Positions 29,114-38,044 of a stretch of 64,000 nt of DNA are shown piece by piece. The translations under genes were made by a program, and so were the position numbers. The DNA comes from Mycobacterium marseillense (lineage in GTDB: Bacteria; Actinomycetota; Actinomycetes; Mycobacteriales; Mycobacteriaceae). The notes beneath the pieces were generated by a model. The model saw only the letters and a list, made by a program, of their open reading frames with translations, had not been told where the DNA came from and ran no database searches. Location: positions 2,294,001 through 2,358,000 of the forward strand of contig NZ_AP022584.1 of the NCBI RefSeq assembly GCF_010731675.1, in the 5' to 3' direction. Position 1 is the stretch's first letter. Every line of letters starts with the position of its first letter.

Positions 29114-30139
29114 CTATTCGATGGCGTCGGGATCCTCGGCGAACATCTCGGCCGCCTTGCGGGCGAGCTCGATCGCGGTGCGCGCCCACTCGGGCGTGGC
29201 GCCGGCGAGACCGCAGGCCGGGGTGACGCCGATGCGTTCGCGCAGCGCCGAGCGGGCGAAGCCGAGGCGATCGGTCACCGCGACCACCGCGGCGGCGACC
29301 TGCTCCGCCGACGGCCGCCGTGACGGGGCGCGGGTGGCGCCGGTGTTGATGACGCCCAGCATGACGGCGCGGTCCGACTCGACGAACGCGGCGATGCCGT
29401 CGAGATCCGCCGCGCTCAACGTGCCCGCGTCGACCGATATCGCACTGAAGATGCTGCGCTGCAACAGATCCCACGGTATCCCGGGTGCGCAGCAGTGCAG
29501 CGCCACCTCGCCGCCCACCGTCTCGGCGCAGGAGTCGAGCAGGCTGCCGGCCACGGCCTCGTCGAGCGCAGCGACCGGGCTGAGAGCGGTCACCCCGCTC
29601 AGCGCTCCCCCCAACGCTTTTGGCAGCGACGGCTCGTCGAACTGGACCACCACCGGCGTTTCCAGGCGTCGGGACAGCTGCGCGCGATGCGCGGCGACGC
29701 CTTCGGCCAGCGACGCCGTGAGGTCGCGCAGCGCGCCGGGGTCGGTGATCGCCCGGTGCCCGTTGGCCAGCTCGACCTCAGCGGCGAGCGTGATCGGGCC
29801 CGGGGCCTGCACCTTGACCACGCGGCCGTCATTGCGCAGGCCGGCGGTCTCCCAGGCCTCTTCCAACGCGTCCATGTCCTCGTCGAGGAGGCTGATGGCG
29901 CGGCGGGTGACCGCGCCCGGCCGGGCGGCGAGGCGGTAGCCGCGCGGCACCGTGTCGATGGCCACGTCGACCAGCAACGCCCCGGCGCGGCCCAGCAGGT
30001 CAGCGCCCACCCCGCGGGCGGGCAGCTCGACGAGGTGGGGCAGCGCGCCCGCCAGTTCGCCGACGACCACGGCGGCGGCCTCCCGCGCGGCGATGCCCGG
30101 CCAGGAACCGACGCCGCTGGGCCCCGCGAAAACACTCAC
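29114..30139 (-). CDS. MetE-like methionine synthase family protein (Rv3015c-like)
   Basis: A 341-residue protein similar in length and position to Rv3015c. It resembles the C-terminal, zinc-binding catalytic barrel of cobalamin-independent methionine synthase (VVVQFDEPSLPKAL, GEVALHCCAPGIPWDLL, IGVTPACGLAGATPEW). The conserved His-Cys of MetE zinc sites is seen as LHCC and the later Cys as PACG. Whether it makes methionine is unknown. I place the start at the GTG at 30139 (MSVFAGPSGVGSWPG); the frame extends a further 900 bases antisense to lpqA, which is a shadow. Confidence 0.87.
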   Translation of the reverse strand: MSVFAGPSGVGSWPGIAAREAAAVVVGELAGALPHLVELPARGVGADLLGRAGALLVDVAIDTVPRGYRLAARPGAVTRRAISLLDEDMDALEEAWETAGLRNDGRVVKVQAPGPITLAAEVELANGHRAITDPGALRDLTASLAEGVAAHRAQLSRRLETPVVVQFDEPSLPKALGGALSGVTALSPVAALDEAVAGSLLDSCAETVGGEVALHCCAPGIPWDLLQRSIFSAISVDAGTLSAADLDGIAAFVESDRAVMLGVINTGATRAPSRRPSAEQVAAAVVAVTDRLGFARSALRERIGVTPACGLAGATPEWARTAIELARKAAEMFAEDPDAIE

Positions 30140-30238
30140 TGGCCAACCGTATTCGACGTCGCTTCGGCCCCCGGTCGGCAGGGGCTGTGTGCCGGGGGGC
30201 CGCGCGGGTAGGTTCAACCCCAGAGGGGTGCAAAAACG

Positions 30239-30883
30239 GTGTCGCAGAGGACGAAGTGGGCGAGGCTGCCGCTGTGGTGCGCGGCGGCGCTGCTGGCGGT
30301 GTCGTGCACCCGGGTGGTCGACGGCGCGGCGCTGGCGGGGCCCGACGCCAACCGCAGGGTGGTGCAGGGCGTCAACGTCGACACGATCCTGCTGGACCAG
30401 TCGCGGATGCGGGCGATCACCGGCGCCGGCGAACACCTGACCATCATTCCCTCGATGGACGGCACCAGCCCGGTCAACATCGACGCGCTGGCCCAGACCG
30501 CGCCGCGGGAGTGCCGGTTCATCTACGACGAGACGGCCACCTTCGGGCCCGACCTCGAGGCGTTCCACAAGACGACCTTTCAGGACCCGCCCGACGGCGC
30601 GTTGATCTCGGAGGGCGCCGCGGCCTATCGCGATGCCGACACCGCGCGGACCGCCTTCAACGCGCTGGTGGGCACCGTCGGGGACTGCGCGAACGGCTCG
30701 GGTGGTCAGCTCTACGTCGGTGACTGGAACTCCGACGGCACCTCGCTGCACCTGCGGCCCGGTGGCTGCGGCCGCGACTACCGGCTCCTGTCGGTGGCCA
30801 TGTTGGAGGTGACGTTCTGCGGCTTCGCGCAATCGGTGTCCGACATCGTGATGACGAACATCGTCGCGAACGTGCCGCGTTAG
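30239..30883 (+). CDS. lpqA: Lipoprotein LpqA, PknH-like sensor domain
   Basis: The 214 residues have a signal peptide ending in the lipobox LAVSC (Cys about residue 23). The extracytoplasmic domain resembles the PknH-type sensor fold: AFNALVGTVGDCANGSGG, LLSVAMLEVTFCGFAQSVSD and four further cysteines (REC, GDC, GGC, TFC) able to form two disulfides. Orthologous to Rv3016 by position after Rv3015c. The ligand is unknown. The start is GTG at 30239. It converges on mnmA with only seven bases between them. Confidence 0.9.
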   Translation: MSQRTKWARLPLWCAAALLAVSCTRVVDGAALAGPDANRRVVQGVNVDTILLDQSRMRAITGAGEHLTIIPSMDGTSPVNIDALAQTAPRECRFIYDETATFGPDLEAFHKTTFQDPPDGALISEGAAAYRDADTARTAFNALVGTVGDCANGSGGQLYVGDWNSDGTSLHLRPGGCGRDYRLLSVAMLEVTFCGFAQSVSDIVMTNIVANVPR

Positions 30884-30890
30884 GCCGGGA

Positions 30891-31967
30891 TCAGCGCGAC
30901 GTTGCGGCGATGACGGCGCTGCCCAGTACCTCGTCCCCGTCGGGGTCGGGCCGGTACAGCACCAGCGTCTGGCCCGGCGCGACGCCGCGCAGCGGGACGC
31001 GCAGCCGCACGACGAGTTCATCGTCGATGCGTTCGGCCACCGCGTCGGCCGTCTCACCGTGCGCGCGCACCTGGACCGCGCACTCGATGGGGCCCGACGG
31101 CGTCAAGCCCGAGGTGAATACCGGTGTGCGCCCGACCAATTCGCGCACTTCGAGGTCGGCCGCCTCCCCCACCCGCACGGTCGCGGTCTCGGCGTCGATT
31201 GCGGTCACGTAGCGGGGGCGGCCGTCGGGGCCCGGCCCGGCGATGCCCAGGCCCTTGCGCTGGCCGATGGTGAAGCCGTGCACCCCGTCGTGTTCGGCGA
31301 GCACCGTGCCCTCCGCATTGACCACGGCGCCGCGGCGAACCCCGATGCGCGCGCCCAAGAAGGCGCGCGTGTCCCCCGACGGGATGAAGCAGATGTCGTG
31401 ACTGTCCGGCTTTTCGGCGACGGCCAGGCCGCGCCGGGCGGCTTCGGCGCGGATCTGCGACTTGGGGGTGTCCCCGATGGGGAACGCGGCGTGGCGCAAC
31501 TGCTCGGCGCTCAGCACCGCCAGCACATAGGACTGGTCCTTGTCGTGGTCTACGGCGCGGCGCAGCCGCCCACCGGAAAGTCGGGCGTAGTGGCCGGTGA
31601 CCACTGTGTCGAACCCGAGCGCAACGGCCCTCGCCGACAGCGCCGAGAACTTGATCTTCTGATTGCACACCACGCACGGGTTGGGCGTCTCCCCGCGGGC
31701 ATAAGACGACACGAATTCGTCGATGACGTCGGCCTGGAACTTCTCCGCGAAATCCCAGACGTAGAACGGTATTCCGAGCACGTCGGCGACCCGACGCGCG
31801 TCCGAGGCGTCCTCCTTCGAGCAGCATCCCCGCGAGCCGGTGCGCAGCGTGCCGGGCGCGGTCGACAGCGCCAGGTGCACGCCCACCACATCGTGACCGG
31901 CGTCGACCATCCGGGCCGCGGCGACCGACGAGTCGACGCCCCCGCTCATGGCAGCAAGCACTTTCAC
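30891..31967 (-). CDS. mnmA: tRNA-specific 2-thiouridylase
   Basis: This enzyme inserts sulfur at position 2 of the wobble uridine in tRNA(Lys), tRNA(Glu) and tRNA(Gln), using persulfide from a cysteine desulfurase. The 358 residues show the PP-loop [13 protein letters not shown] near the N-terminus, the catalytic cysteines in [12 protein letters not shown] and HDICFIPSG, and the C-terminal barrel with GQTLVLYR. The GTG start directly follows the stop of the upstream cysteine desulfurase gene (no gap), which fits sulfur transfer between the two products. Confidence 0.97.
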   Translation of the reverse strand: MKVLAAMSGGVDSSVAAARMVDAGHDVVGVHLALSTAPGTLRTGSRGCCSKEDASDARRVADVLGIPFYVWDFAEKFQADVIDEFVSSYARGETPNPCVVCNQKIKFSALSARAVALGFDTVVTGHYARLSGGRLRRAVDHDKDQSYVLAVLSAEQLRHAAFPIGDTPKSQIRAEAARRGLAVAEKPDSHDICFIPSGDTRAFLGARIGVRRGAVVNAEGTVLAEHDGVHGFTIGQRKGLGIAGPGPDGRPRYVTAIDAETATVRVGEAADLEVRELVGRTPVFTSGLTPSGPIECAVQVRAHGETADAVAERIDDELVVRLRVPLRGVAPGQTLVLYRPDPDGDEVLGSAVIAATSR

Positions 31968-33146
31968 CTACGACGCCCCCGCTGCGGCCAGCGCCGCCCG
32001 GCGCGCCCGCTCCACCGCCCCGGGCAGCACCCGCAGCACCGCGTCGACGTCGGCGTCAACACTGGTGTGCCCCAATGAGAGCCGCAGCGATCCGCGGGCG
32101 CTGGTCGGGTCGGCGCCCATGGCGATCAGCACATGCGAGGGCTGCGCGACGCCGGCGGTGCACGCCGAACCGGTCGAGCACTCGATTCCGTTGGCGTCCA
32201 AGAGCATCAGCAGCGCATCGCCCTCGCAACCGCGGAACGTGAAGTGCGCGTTGCCGGGGAGGCGCAGCGAGTCGCGGGCGCCGTTGAGGCTGACATCCTC
32301 GATGCCGCCCAGCACGCCGTCGACGAGGCGGTCCCGCAACGCCCGCAGGCGGGCGCTGTTGACCTCGAGCCCGTCGACCGAGATCCGGGCCGCCGCGGCC
32401 ATTCCGACCGCACCGGCCACATCGGCGGTGCCCGAACGGATGTCGCGCTCCTGCCCACCGCCGTGGGCGAGCGGCACGCACGCGAGGTCGCGGCGCAGCA
32501 GCAGCGCGCCGACGGCCGCGGGGCCGCCGAATTTGTGTGCGGTCACGCTCATCGCCGAGAGGCCGCTGGCGGCGAAGTCGACGGGCAGCTGCCCCACCGC
32601 CTGAATGGCGTCGCTGTGCATCGGGACGCCGAATTCTGCTGCGACGGCGGCGAGTTCGGCGGCGGGCATGACGGTGCCGACCTCGTTGTTGGCCCACATG
32701 ACCGAGACCAGCGCGACATCGTCGTGGCGTGTGAGCACCTCGCGCAGCGCCGCCGCCGACACCGAGCCGTCGGGCGCGGTGGGCAGCCACGTCACCTCGG
32801 CGCCTTCGTGCTCGACGAGCCAGTTGACCGAGTCCAGCACGGCGTGGTGTTCGACCTCGCTGGTGACGATGCGCCGGTGTCGCGGCTCGGCGTCGCGCCG
32901 GGCCCAGTAGATGCCCTTGACGGCGAGGTTGTCGCTCTCGGTGCCGCCCGCGGTGAAGATGACCTCGGAGGGACGCGCCCCCAGCTTGTCGGCGATCAGT
33001 TCACGGGATTCCTCGATGCGGCGCCGCGCCGCCCGGCCGCTGGTGTGCAGCGAGGAGGCGTTGCCCACCGTGCCCAGCACAGCCGTCATCGCCTCGACGG
33101 CGGCGGGGTGCATCGGGGTGGTGGCGGCGTGATCCAAATAGACCAT
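31968..33146 (-). CDS. iscS: Cysteine desulfurase (IscS/NifS family)
   Basis: A PLP enzyme that takes sulfur from cysteine as a protein persulfide for tRNA thiolation and Fe-S assembly. The 392 residues begin [19 protein letters not shown] (first Met ahead). They contain the PLP-binding lysine in [13 protein letters not shown] and the catalytic cysteine loop [14 protein letters not shown], with a longer loop than group II enzymes. I chose the ATG at 33146; a GTG four codons upstream (33158) is possible. It is coupled to mnmA with no gap. The orthologue is Rv3025c. Confidence 0.95.
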   Translation of the reverse strand: MVYLDHAATTPMHPAAVEAMTAVLGTVGNASSLHTSGRAARRRIEESRELIADKLGARPSEVIFTAGGTESDNLAVKGIYWARRDAEPRHRRIVTSEVEHHAVLDSVNWLVEHEGAEVTWLPTAPDGSVSAAALREVLTRHDDVALVSVMWANNEVGTVMPAAELAAVAAEFGVPMHSDAIQAVGQLPVDFAASGLSAMSVTAHKFGGPAAVGALLLRRDLACVPLAHGGGQERDIRSGTADVAGAVGMAAAARISVDGLEVNSARLRALRDRLVDGVLGGIEDVSLNGARDSLRLPGNAHFTFRGCEGDALLMLLDANGIECSTGSACTAGVAQPSHVLIAMGADPTSARGSLRLSLGHTSVDADVDAVLRVLPGAVERARRAALAAAGAS

Positions 33147-33179
33147 GACGCGACCCACGATACCGGCCCACCGGTGGGC

Positions 33180-34052
33180 TCAGGCCACCAGCACGCGCCC
33201 GTGACCAGCGCACCGGGCCGTCCCAGCGCCCACCGCCGACTGGCAGCGTCCGGCCAGAACCCGTCGATCGGTCCCCGGGAGCTGCAGAGACTCGACGTGC
33301 ACCCGCGCCAGCGTGCGGCGCACCGCGAGCAACCGTCGGATGGAGCCCGGCAGGGTCTCGTCGCCGACGAAGGCCGGCACCGTCGAGGGGCTGCCGTCGA
33401 CGTGGTGGTAGGTCAGCCGCAGGGGCTGCACCGGCCGGCCCGCGTCGATCGCGGCCTGGAACATCGCCGGATAGAAGGCCCCGCGGCCTCGGTGTGATCG
33501 TCCGGCTCCTCCTCCGGCCGCTTCCCCGCCGCACCACGTGGTGCCCTCCGGGAACGCAACGACCGTCTGCCCCGCGCGCAACCGGTGGGCGACGGTGTCC
33601 ACCACGGCGGGCAGCCGCCGCAAACTGGACCGCTCGATCGGGATGACCTTCAAGATGCGCGCCACGATCCCGGTCGCCGGCCCGGTGAACATGTCGGCGC
33701 GGGCGACGAACGACCCGGGCAACACCGCGCCGATGGCGAAGACGTCGAGCCACGACACGTGCGGACTGACCACCAGCACACCACGCAGGTTGCGAATCGG
33801 GTTGCCCGACACCGTAATCCGGATGCCGAAACATCTCAGCACCAACCGGCAATAGATGCGCTGCACGCGGGTGCGCCCCGGCAGCGGCACGGCCAGCAGC
33901 GGCAGCCCCGGCGCCAGCAGCAGCGCCAGCGACAGGCGAAGGGCCATCCGCACCAGCTTCAGCAGCGGCGGGGAGGCAACCGCGTCGCCGGCGTGCACAC
34001 AGCCGGCATCGCACGAGGCGCGCGGCAGCCAGGAATGCCCGGTGCCGGTCAT
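33180..34052 (-). CDS. PlsC-like lysophospholipid/1-acyl acyltransferase (Rv3026c-like, OlsA-type candidate)
   Basis: The 290 residues include a membrane segment (RMALRLSLALLLAPGLPLLAV) followed by the acyltransferase box HVSWLD (HX4D), the SSLRRLPAVVDTV region and the second box FPEGTT. Such enzymes transfer acyl groups to a lysolipid. The ATG overlaps the stop of the neighbouring GNAT-type acyltransferase by four bases. That pairing is how olsB and olsA occur for ornithine-type aminolipids, so a two-step acylation of an amino compound is a reasonable inference; conventional phosphatidic acid synthesis is the alternative. Confidence 0.85.
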   Translation of the reverse strand: MTGTGHSWLPRASCDAGCVHAGDAVASPPLLKLVRMALRLSLALLLAPGLPLLAVPLPGRTRVQRIYCRLVLRCFGIRITVSGNPIRNLRGVLVVSPHVSWLDVFAIGAVLPGSFVARADMFTGPATGIVARILKVIPIERSSLRRLPAVVDTVAHRLRAGQTVVAFPEGTTWCGGEAAGGGAGRSHRGRGAFYPAMFQAAIDAGRPVQPLRLTYHHVDGSPSTVPAFVGDETLPGSIRRLLAVRRTLARVHVESLQLPGTDRRVLAGRCQSAVGAGTARCAGHGRVLVA

Positions 34053-34903
34053 TTCCCCGCCAGTTCCGCAGCGGCCGACACCGATCGGAGGCGTTTGAGG
34101 TATCGGGTGTCGGCGTGCGCCTTGCCCAGTAGCACGCAGAAGTCGCCGACACCGAAATCCGGGTCGTGCGCGGGTTCCCCGCACACCTGGGCGCCCAGCC
34201 GCAGGTACCCGCGCATCAGCGCCGGCACCGACGGCCGCGCGGGCGCCGGGATGTCGTCGAGCGCGGTCCCGTCGACGATGACGGGGCGGTGCGGCCGCAC
34301 CCGGTACTGCGGCGGCGCCCCGTGCCGGGCCAGGATGGCGTCGCGGACGCCGCGCAGCCGGCTGCCCGGGGGCTGATCGTCGGGCTCGCCGCCGATGGGC
34401 ACGGACACGCATCCGGTGACGTGGTCGTAGCCGTAGCGGTCCAGGTAGGCCAGGATGCCGGCCCACATCAGCAGCACCACGCCGCCGTTGCGGTGCCCGT
34501 CGCGCACCACGGCGCGGCCCATCTCGACCAGGGACGGCCGCAGCGGATCGAAGGCGCGGATGTCGAATTCCGTCGCGGTGTACAGGCCGCCCGCGGCGAT
34601 AGCGCCCGCGGGCGCCAGCATGCGGTAGCAGCCCACCAGCTCGCCGGTGTCGTCGTCGCGGACCAGCAGGTGGTCGCAGAACTCGTCGAAGCGGTCCTGG
34701 TCGACCCGGTCCGATCCGGGCCCGTCGGCCGCCGGCAGGGCGAAGCCCGGCGTGCTGGTGAAGACGTCGTAGCGCAGTCGCTGCGCCGCCTCGATCATGG
34801 CGGGGTCGGTGGACAGCAACAGGGAATAGCGCGGTGCGGCCGAAGGGCCGGTCGCCGCGCCGCTGGGCTTGTCGGCGGGTATGAGGACAGAAGCGATGCT
34901 CAT
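34049..34903 (-). CDS. GNAT-fold N-acyltransferase (Rv3027c-like, OlsB-type candidate)
   Basis: The 284 residues have the pattern of the OlsB/FeeM-type long-chain N-acyltransferases. These include AAQRLRYDVFTSTPGF with DRFDEFCDHLLVRD, the strand ELVGCYRMLAP, and the acyl donor site region EMGRAVVRDGHRNGGVVLLM, then YLDRYGYDHVTGCVSVPI. Members N-acylate amino acids such as ornithine using acyl-ACP. The gene precedes and overlaps a PlsC-like gene. The ATG at 34903 is clear. The substrate is not determined by sequence. Confidence 0.82.
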   Translation of the reverse strand: MSIASVLIPADKPSGAATGPSAAPRYSLLLSTDPAMIEAAQRLRYDVFTSTPGFALPAADGPGSDRVDQDRFDEFCDHLLVRDDDTGELVGCYRMLAPAGAIAAGGLYTATEFDIRAFDPLRPSLVEMGRAVVRDGHRNGGVVLLMWAGILAYLDRYGYDHVTGCVSVPIGGEPDDQPPGSRLRGVRDAILARHGAPPQYRVRPHRPVIVDGTALDDIPAPARPSVPALMRGYLRLGAQVCGEPAHDPDFGVGDFCVLLGKAHADTRYLKRLRSVSAAAELAGK

Positions 34904-35136
34904 GGGACCAACGTGGCGTAGCCGGTGAGCTGGTCGGCATCGGCGCTGTGACGTGTCGGTGCACGTCAGATGACGAAATGAGACCGAGCCCAGCGGCTGC
35001 CGGCGGGTGCCGACGGCCCATCGGTCACTCGATCACTGGAAGGCGGGACGAGGTTTTTGCCCACCGCGGCAGATCCCCGCGGCGGGGGCCCGGTGGGGCC
35101 CTTGCGGCGCACGGGATCGGCGAGACGGCAGAAGAA

Positions 35137-35164
35137 AGCCCCCGGCACCGCGGCGCCGGGGGCT
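35137..35164 (-). terminator. Intrinsic terminator after etfA
   Basis: A perfect ten-base inverted repeat, AGCCCCCGGC (35137-35146) and GCCGGGGGCT (35155-35164) with an eight-base loop, lies 18 bases downstream of the etfA (fixB) stop. Read on the minus strand it is followed by TTTCTTCT. It should end the etfB-etfA transcript. The rest of 34904-35136 shows no gene I can support. Confidence 0.85.
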
Positions 35165-35181
35165 CTTCGAGGCCGAGAAAC

Positions 35182-36138
35182 TCAGCCCTTGCGTGCCTTG
35201 ATCGCGTCGGTCAGCTGCGGGGCGACCTTGAACAGGTCGCCCACCACGCCGTAGTCGGCGATCTCGAAGATGGGTGCCTCTTCGTCCTTGTTGACCGCGA
35301 CGATGGTCTTGGAGGTCTGCATCCCCGCGCGGTGCTGGATGGCACCGGAGATGCCCAGCGCGATGTAGAGCTGCGGCGAGACCGTCTTACCCGTCTGGCC
35401 CACCTGGAACTGGCCCGGGTAGTAGCCGGAGTCGACGGCGGCACGTGACGCACCGACGGCGGCACCCAGCGAGTCGGCCAGGGCCTCGACCACGCTGAAG
35501 TTCTCCGCGCTACCCACGCCGCGACCGCCTGACACCACGATGGTGGCCTCGGACAGCTCCGGGCGGTCACCGGCGACCGCGGGCTCGCGGGCGGTGATCT
35601 TGGTGGCGTTCTCGGCGGGAGCCGGGACCTCGACGGTGACCTCTTCGCCCGCACCGGCGGACGGCTCGGCGTCGACGGCGCCGGCGCGCAGGGTGATCAC
35701 CGGGGTGTCGCCGTTGGCCTGGGCCTCGACGGTGAACGCGCCACCGAAGATGGAGTGGATGGCCTTCGGGCCCTCCTTGACCTCGACCACGTCGACCAGC
35801 AGACCGGAACCGATCCGGGCCGCGAGGCGGCCGGCGATTTCCTTGCCGTCGGCGGTGGCGGCCAGCAGCACCGCCGCGGGCGCGTTCGACTCGGCCAGCG
35901 CGGCCAGCACGTCGACCACCGGGGTGATCAGGTACTTGTCCACATCATCGGACTCGGCGACGTAGATCTTCGCGGCGCCGGCCTCCTTCAGCCCGTCGGC
36001 CAGCGGGGCGGCCGTGCCCGACGCCCCGACCACGACGGCGGACGGCTCGCCCAGCGCGCGGGCGGCCGTGATCAACTCGGAGGTGACCTTCTTCAGCGCA
36101 CCTTCGGCGTGCTCCACGAGCACCAATACTTCAGCCAT
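35182..36138 (-). CDS. etfA: Electron transfer flavoprotein alpha subunit
   Basis: Also called fixB (Rv3028c). With EtfB it accepts electrons from acyl-CoA dehydrogenases and passes them to the respiratory chain. The 318 residues show the N-terminal domain ([20 protein letters not shown]) and the FAD-binding C-terminal domain with [54 protein letters not shown] and the final [23 protein letters not shown] start at 36138. It lies 51 bp after etfB on the same strand and is followed by a strong terminator. Confidence 0.97.
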   Translation of the reverse strand: MAEVLVLVEHAEGALKKVTSELITAARALGEPSAVVVGASGTAAPLADGLKEAGAAKIYVAESDDVDKYLITPVVDVLAALAESNAPAAVLLAATADGKEIAGRLAARIGSGLLVDVVEVKEGPKAIHSIFGGAFTVEAQANGDTPVITLRAGAVDAEPSAGAGEEVTVEVPAPAENATKITAREPAVAGDRPELSEATIVVSGGRGVGSAENFSVVEALADSLGAAVGASRAAVDSGYYPGQFQVGQTGKTVSPQLYIALGISGAIQHRAGMQTSKTIVAVNKDEEAPIFEIADYGVVGDLFKVAPQLTDAIKARKG

Positions 36139-36189
36139 GGGTTATATCGCTCTTCTCGTCTCTCGAATGGTCAGGTGTGGGGTGCTCGA

Positions 36190-36981
36190 CTAGATGATCT
36201 TCTGGCCGACCAGGTACTGCGCGACCTGGTTGCCGCCCTCGCCCTCGTCGGTGACCTTCTCACCCGCGGTCTTCGGCGGCTTCGGCGTCGACGACAGCAC
36301 GGTGGATCCGGCGTTGGCCAGCCCGACCTCGTCGCCTTCGACCCCGATCTCGGCCAAGGTCAGCACCGTGACCTCTTTCTTCTTGGCGGCCATGATGCCC
36401 TTGAACGACGGGAAGCGCGGCTCGTTGATCTTCTCGGTGACGCTGACGACCGCGGGCAGCGTGGCCTCGAGGTTGAAGACACCGTCGTCGGTCTCGCGCT
36501 CACCGGTGACCTTGCCGCCCTCGAGCGACAGCTTGCGCAGGTGAGTGAGCTGCGGCAGGCCCAGGTACTCGGCGATGATGGCCGGCACCGCGCCGCCGGT
36601 GCCGTCGGTGGCCTCGTTACCCGCGATCACCAGCTCGGTGCCCTCGATGGTGCCCAGCGCGCGGGCCAGGGCCCACCCGGTCTGCACCACGTCGGAGCCG
36701 TGCAGGCCGTCGTCCTTGAGGTGGACGGCCTTGTCGGCGCCCATCGACAGGGCCTTGCGGATCGCCTCGGTGGCGCGCTCGGGGCCCGCGGTCAGCACGG
36801 TCACCGAGCCTTCGCCGCCCTCCCGCTCGCGGATCTGCAGGGCCTCTTCGACGGCGCGCTCGTTGATCTCGTCAAGCACCGCGTCGGCGGCCTCGCGGTC
36901 GAGCGTCCAGTCGCCGTCTGTCAGCTTGCGCTCCGACCAGGTGTCTGGGACCTGCTTAATCAGGACCACGATGTTCGTCAT
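36190..36981 (-). CDS. etfB: Electron transfer flavoprotein beta subunit
   Basis: Also called fixA (Rv3029c). The 263-residue partner of EtfA begins NIVVLIKQVPDTWSERKL. It carries the family stretches NERAVEEALQIRE, LSMGADKAVHLKDD, LVIAGNEATDGTGGAVPAII and AKKKEVTVLTLAEIGVE near the C-terminus. The start is ATG at 36981. The 295 bases between this gene and the divergent methyltransferase gene hold the promoters of both; an imperfect GTTAC-N6-GTAAC palindrome at 37064-37079 is the only motif I see there. Confidence 0.97.
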   Translation of the reverse strand: MTNIVVLIKQVPDTWSERKLTDGDWTLDREAADAVLDEINERAVEEALQIREREGGEGSVTVLTAGPERATEAIRKALSMGADKAVHLKDDGLHGSDVVQTGWALARALGTIEGTELVIAGNEATDGTGGAVPAIIAEYLGLPQLTHLRKLSLEGGKVTGERETDDGVFNLEATLPAVVSVTEKINEPRFPSFKGIMAAKKKEVTVLTLAEIGVEGDEVGLANAGSTVLSSTPKPPKTAGEKVTDEGEGGNQVAQYLVGQKII

Positions 36982-37196
36982 GGGTGTGGTTCGTCCTCCT
37001 CGAAGGGGTCCGCAGCGCTCGACTGCGAGACCTCGGTACGCGTTTTTCGCAACGCACAGCCGTGTTACTACCCGGTAACTTTGTGCGGTATGCCTTCACA
37101 CCATAGCTGGTGGTACTGCGCGTTCTTGCGGGCGCTCCTCCCCCTGCGAGCGCGGGGCTACCCACTTTCGTGGTTCGCGAATCCGACACTTCGCGT

Positions 37197-37202
37197 TAGC
37201 CT
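37197..37202 (+). promoter_or_regulatory. Possible -10 element of the Rv3030-Rv3032 operon
   Basis: TAGCCT fits the mycobacterial TANNNT -10. It lies ten bases before an ATG at 37212 that opens a short ORF (MSALVPDGPP...). This spacing would suit a leaderless transcript beginning at or near that ATG. No convincing -35 is visible. The ATG is out of frame with the methyltransferase that follows. Confidence 0.35.
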
Positions 37203-37276
37203 GCCTATGCAATGAGCGCACTGGTCCCTGACGGTCCCCCGCACACCCCGCCGATACCGCGTCGTCGGGTGACGCG

Positions 37277-38044
37277 GTGTTGATGCTGACGGGTGAGCGC
37301 ACCATCCCGGGTTTGGACATCGAAAACTACTGGTTTCGCCGCCACGAGGTCGTTTACCAGCGGCTTGCCGAGCACTGCGAGGGCCGCGAGGTGCTCGAGG
37401 CGGGCTGCGGCGAGGGATACGGCGCCGATCTGATCGCCGGGGTCGCCCGCCGCGTCATCGCCGTGGACTACGACGAGTCCGCCGTGGCCCACGTCCGCGC
37501 CCGGTACCCCCGGGTGGACGTTATGCAGGCGAACCTCGCGCAGCTGCCGCTGCCCGATTCGTCGGTGGATATTGTGGTCAACTTCCAGGTGATCGAGCAT
37601 CTGTGGGACCAAACACAATTCGTGGTCGAGTGCGCGCGGGTGCTGCGCCCGTCGGGACTGCTGATGATGTCCACGCCCAACCGGATCACGTTCTCCCCCG
37701 GCCGCGACACCCCGATCAACCCGTTCCACACCCGCGAACTCAACGCCGCCGAGCTGGGTGAGCTGCTCATCGCCGGGGGCTTTTCCGACGTGTCGATCAG
37801 CGGGCTGTTCCACGGCCCGCGGCTGCGCGAGATGGACGCCCGGCACGGCGGCTCGATCATCGACGCGCAAATCCAGCGGGCACTGGCCGCTGACCAAGGG
37901 GCACCGTGGCCACCCGACCTGGCGGCCGACGTCGCCGCGGTCACCACCGATGACTTCGAGCTCGTGGAGCGCGGATCCGGAGCGGTCATCGGCCAAGACA
38001 TCGACGACAGCCTCGATCTGATCGCGATCGCGGTAGCGCCGTGA
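37277..38044 (+). CDS. SAM-dependent methyltransferase of the MGLP locus (Rv3030-like)
   Basis: A class I methyltransferase of about 255 residues. The SAM motif is VLEAGCGEGYGADLIAGVA, then VIAVDYDESAV and the post-motif VVNFQVIEHLWDQ. In M. tuberculosis Rv3030-Rv3032 belong to the methylglucose lipopolysaccharide locus, so sugar O-methylation is inferred. The frame opens at GTG 37277, with TTG and ATG (37283) as alternatives. The family's longer N-terminus seems to be present upstream but one base out of frame (see finding). The stop overlaps the GH57 start by four bases (GTGA). Confidence 0.88.
   Translation: MLMLTGERTIPGLDIENYWFRRHEVVYQRLAEHCEGREVLEAGCGEGYGADLIAGVARRVIAVDYDESAVAHVRARYPRVDVMQANLAQLPLPDSSVDIVVNFQVIEHLWDQTQFVVECARVLRPSGLLMMSTPNRITFSPGRDTPINPFHTRELNAAELGELLIAGGFSDVSISGLFHGPRLREMDARHGGSIIDAQIQRALAADQGAPWPPDLAADVAAVTTDDFELVERGSGAVIGQDIDDSLDLIAIAVAP

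Noticed and set aside
30140..31057. Extension of the MetE-like frame over lpqA and mnmA
   Set aside because: Low-complexity antisense translation of well-supported genes; the real start is the GTG at 30139.
37064..37079. GTTAC-N6-GTAAC palindrome between etfB and the Rv3030-like gene
   Set aside because: Short arms and no regulator nearby; could occur by chance, so it is mentioned only in the etfB entry.
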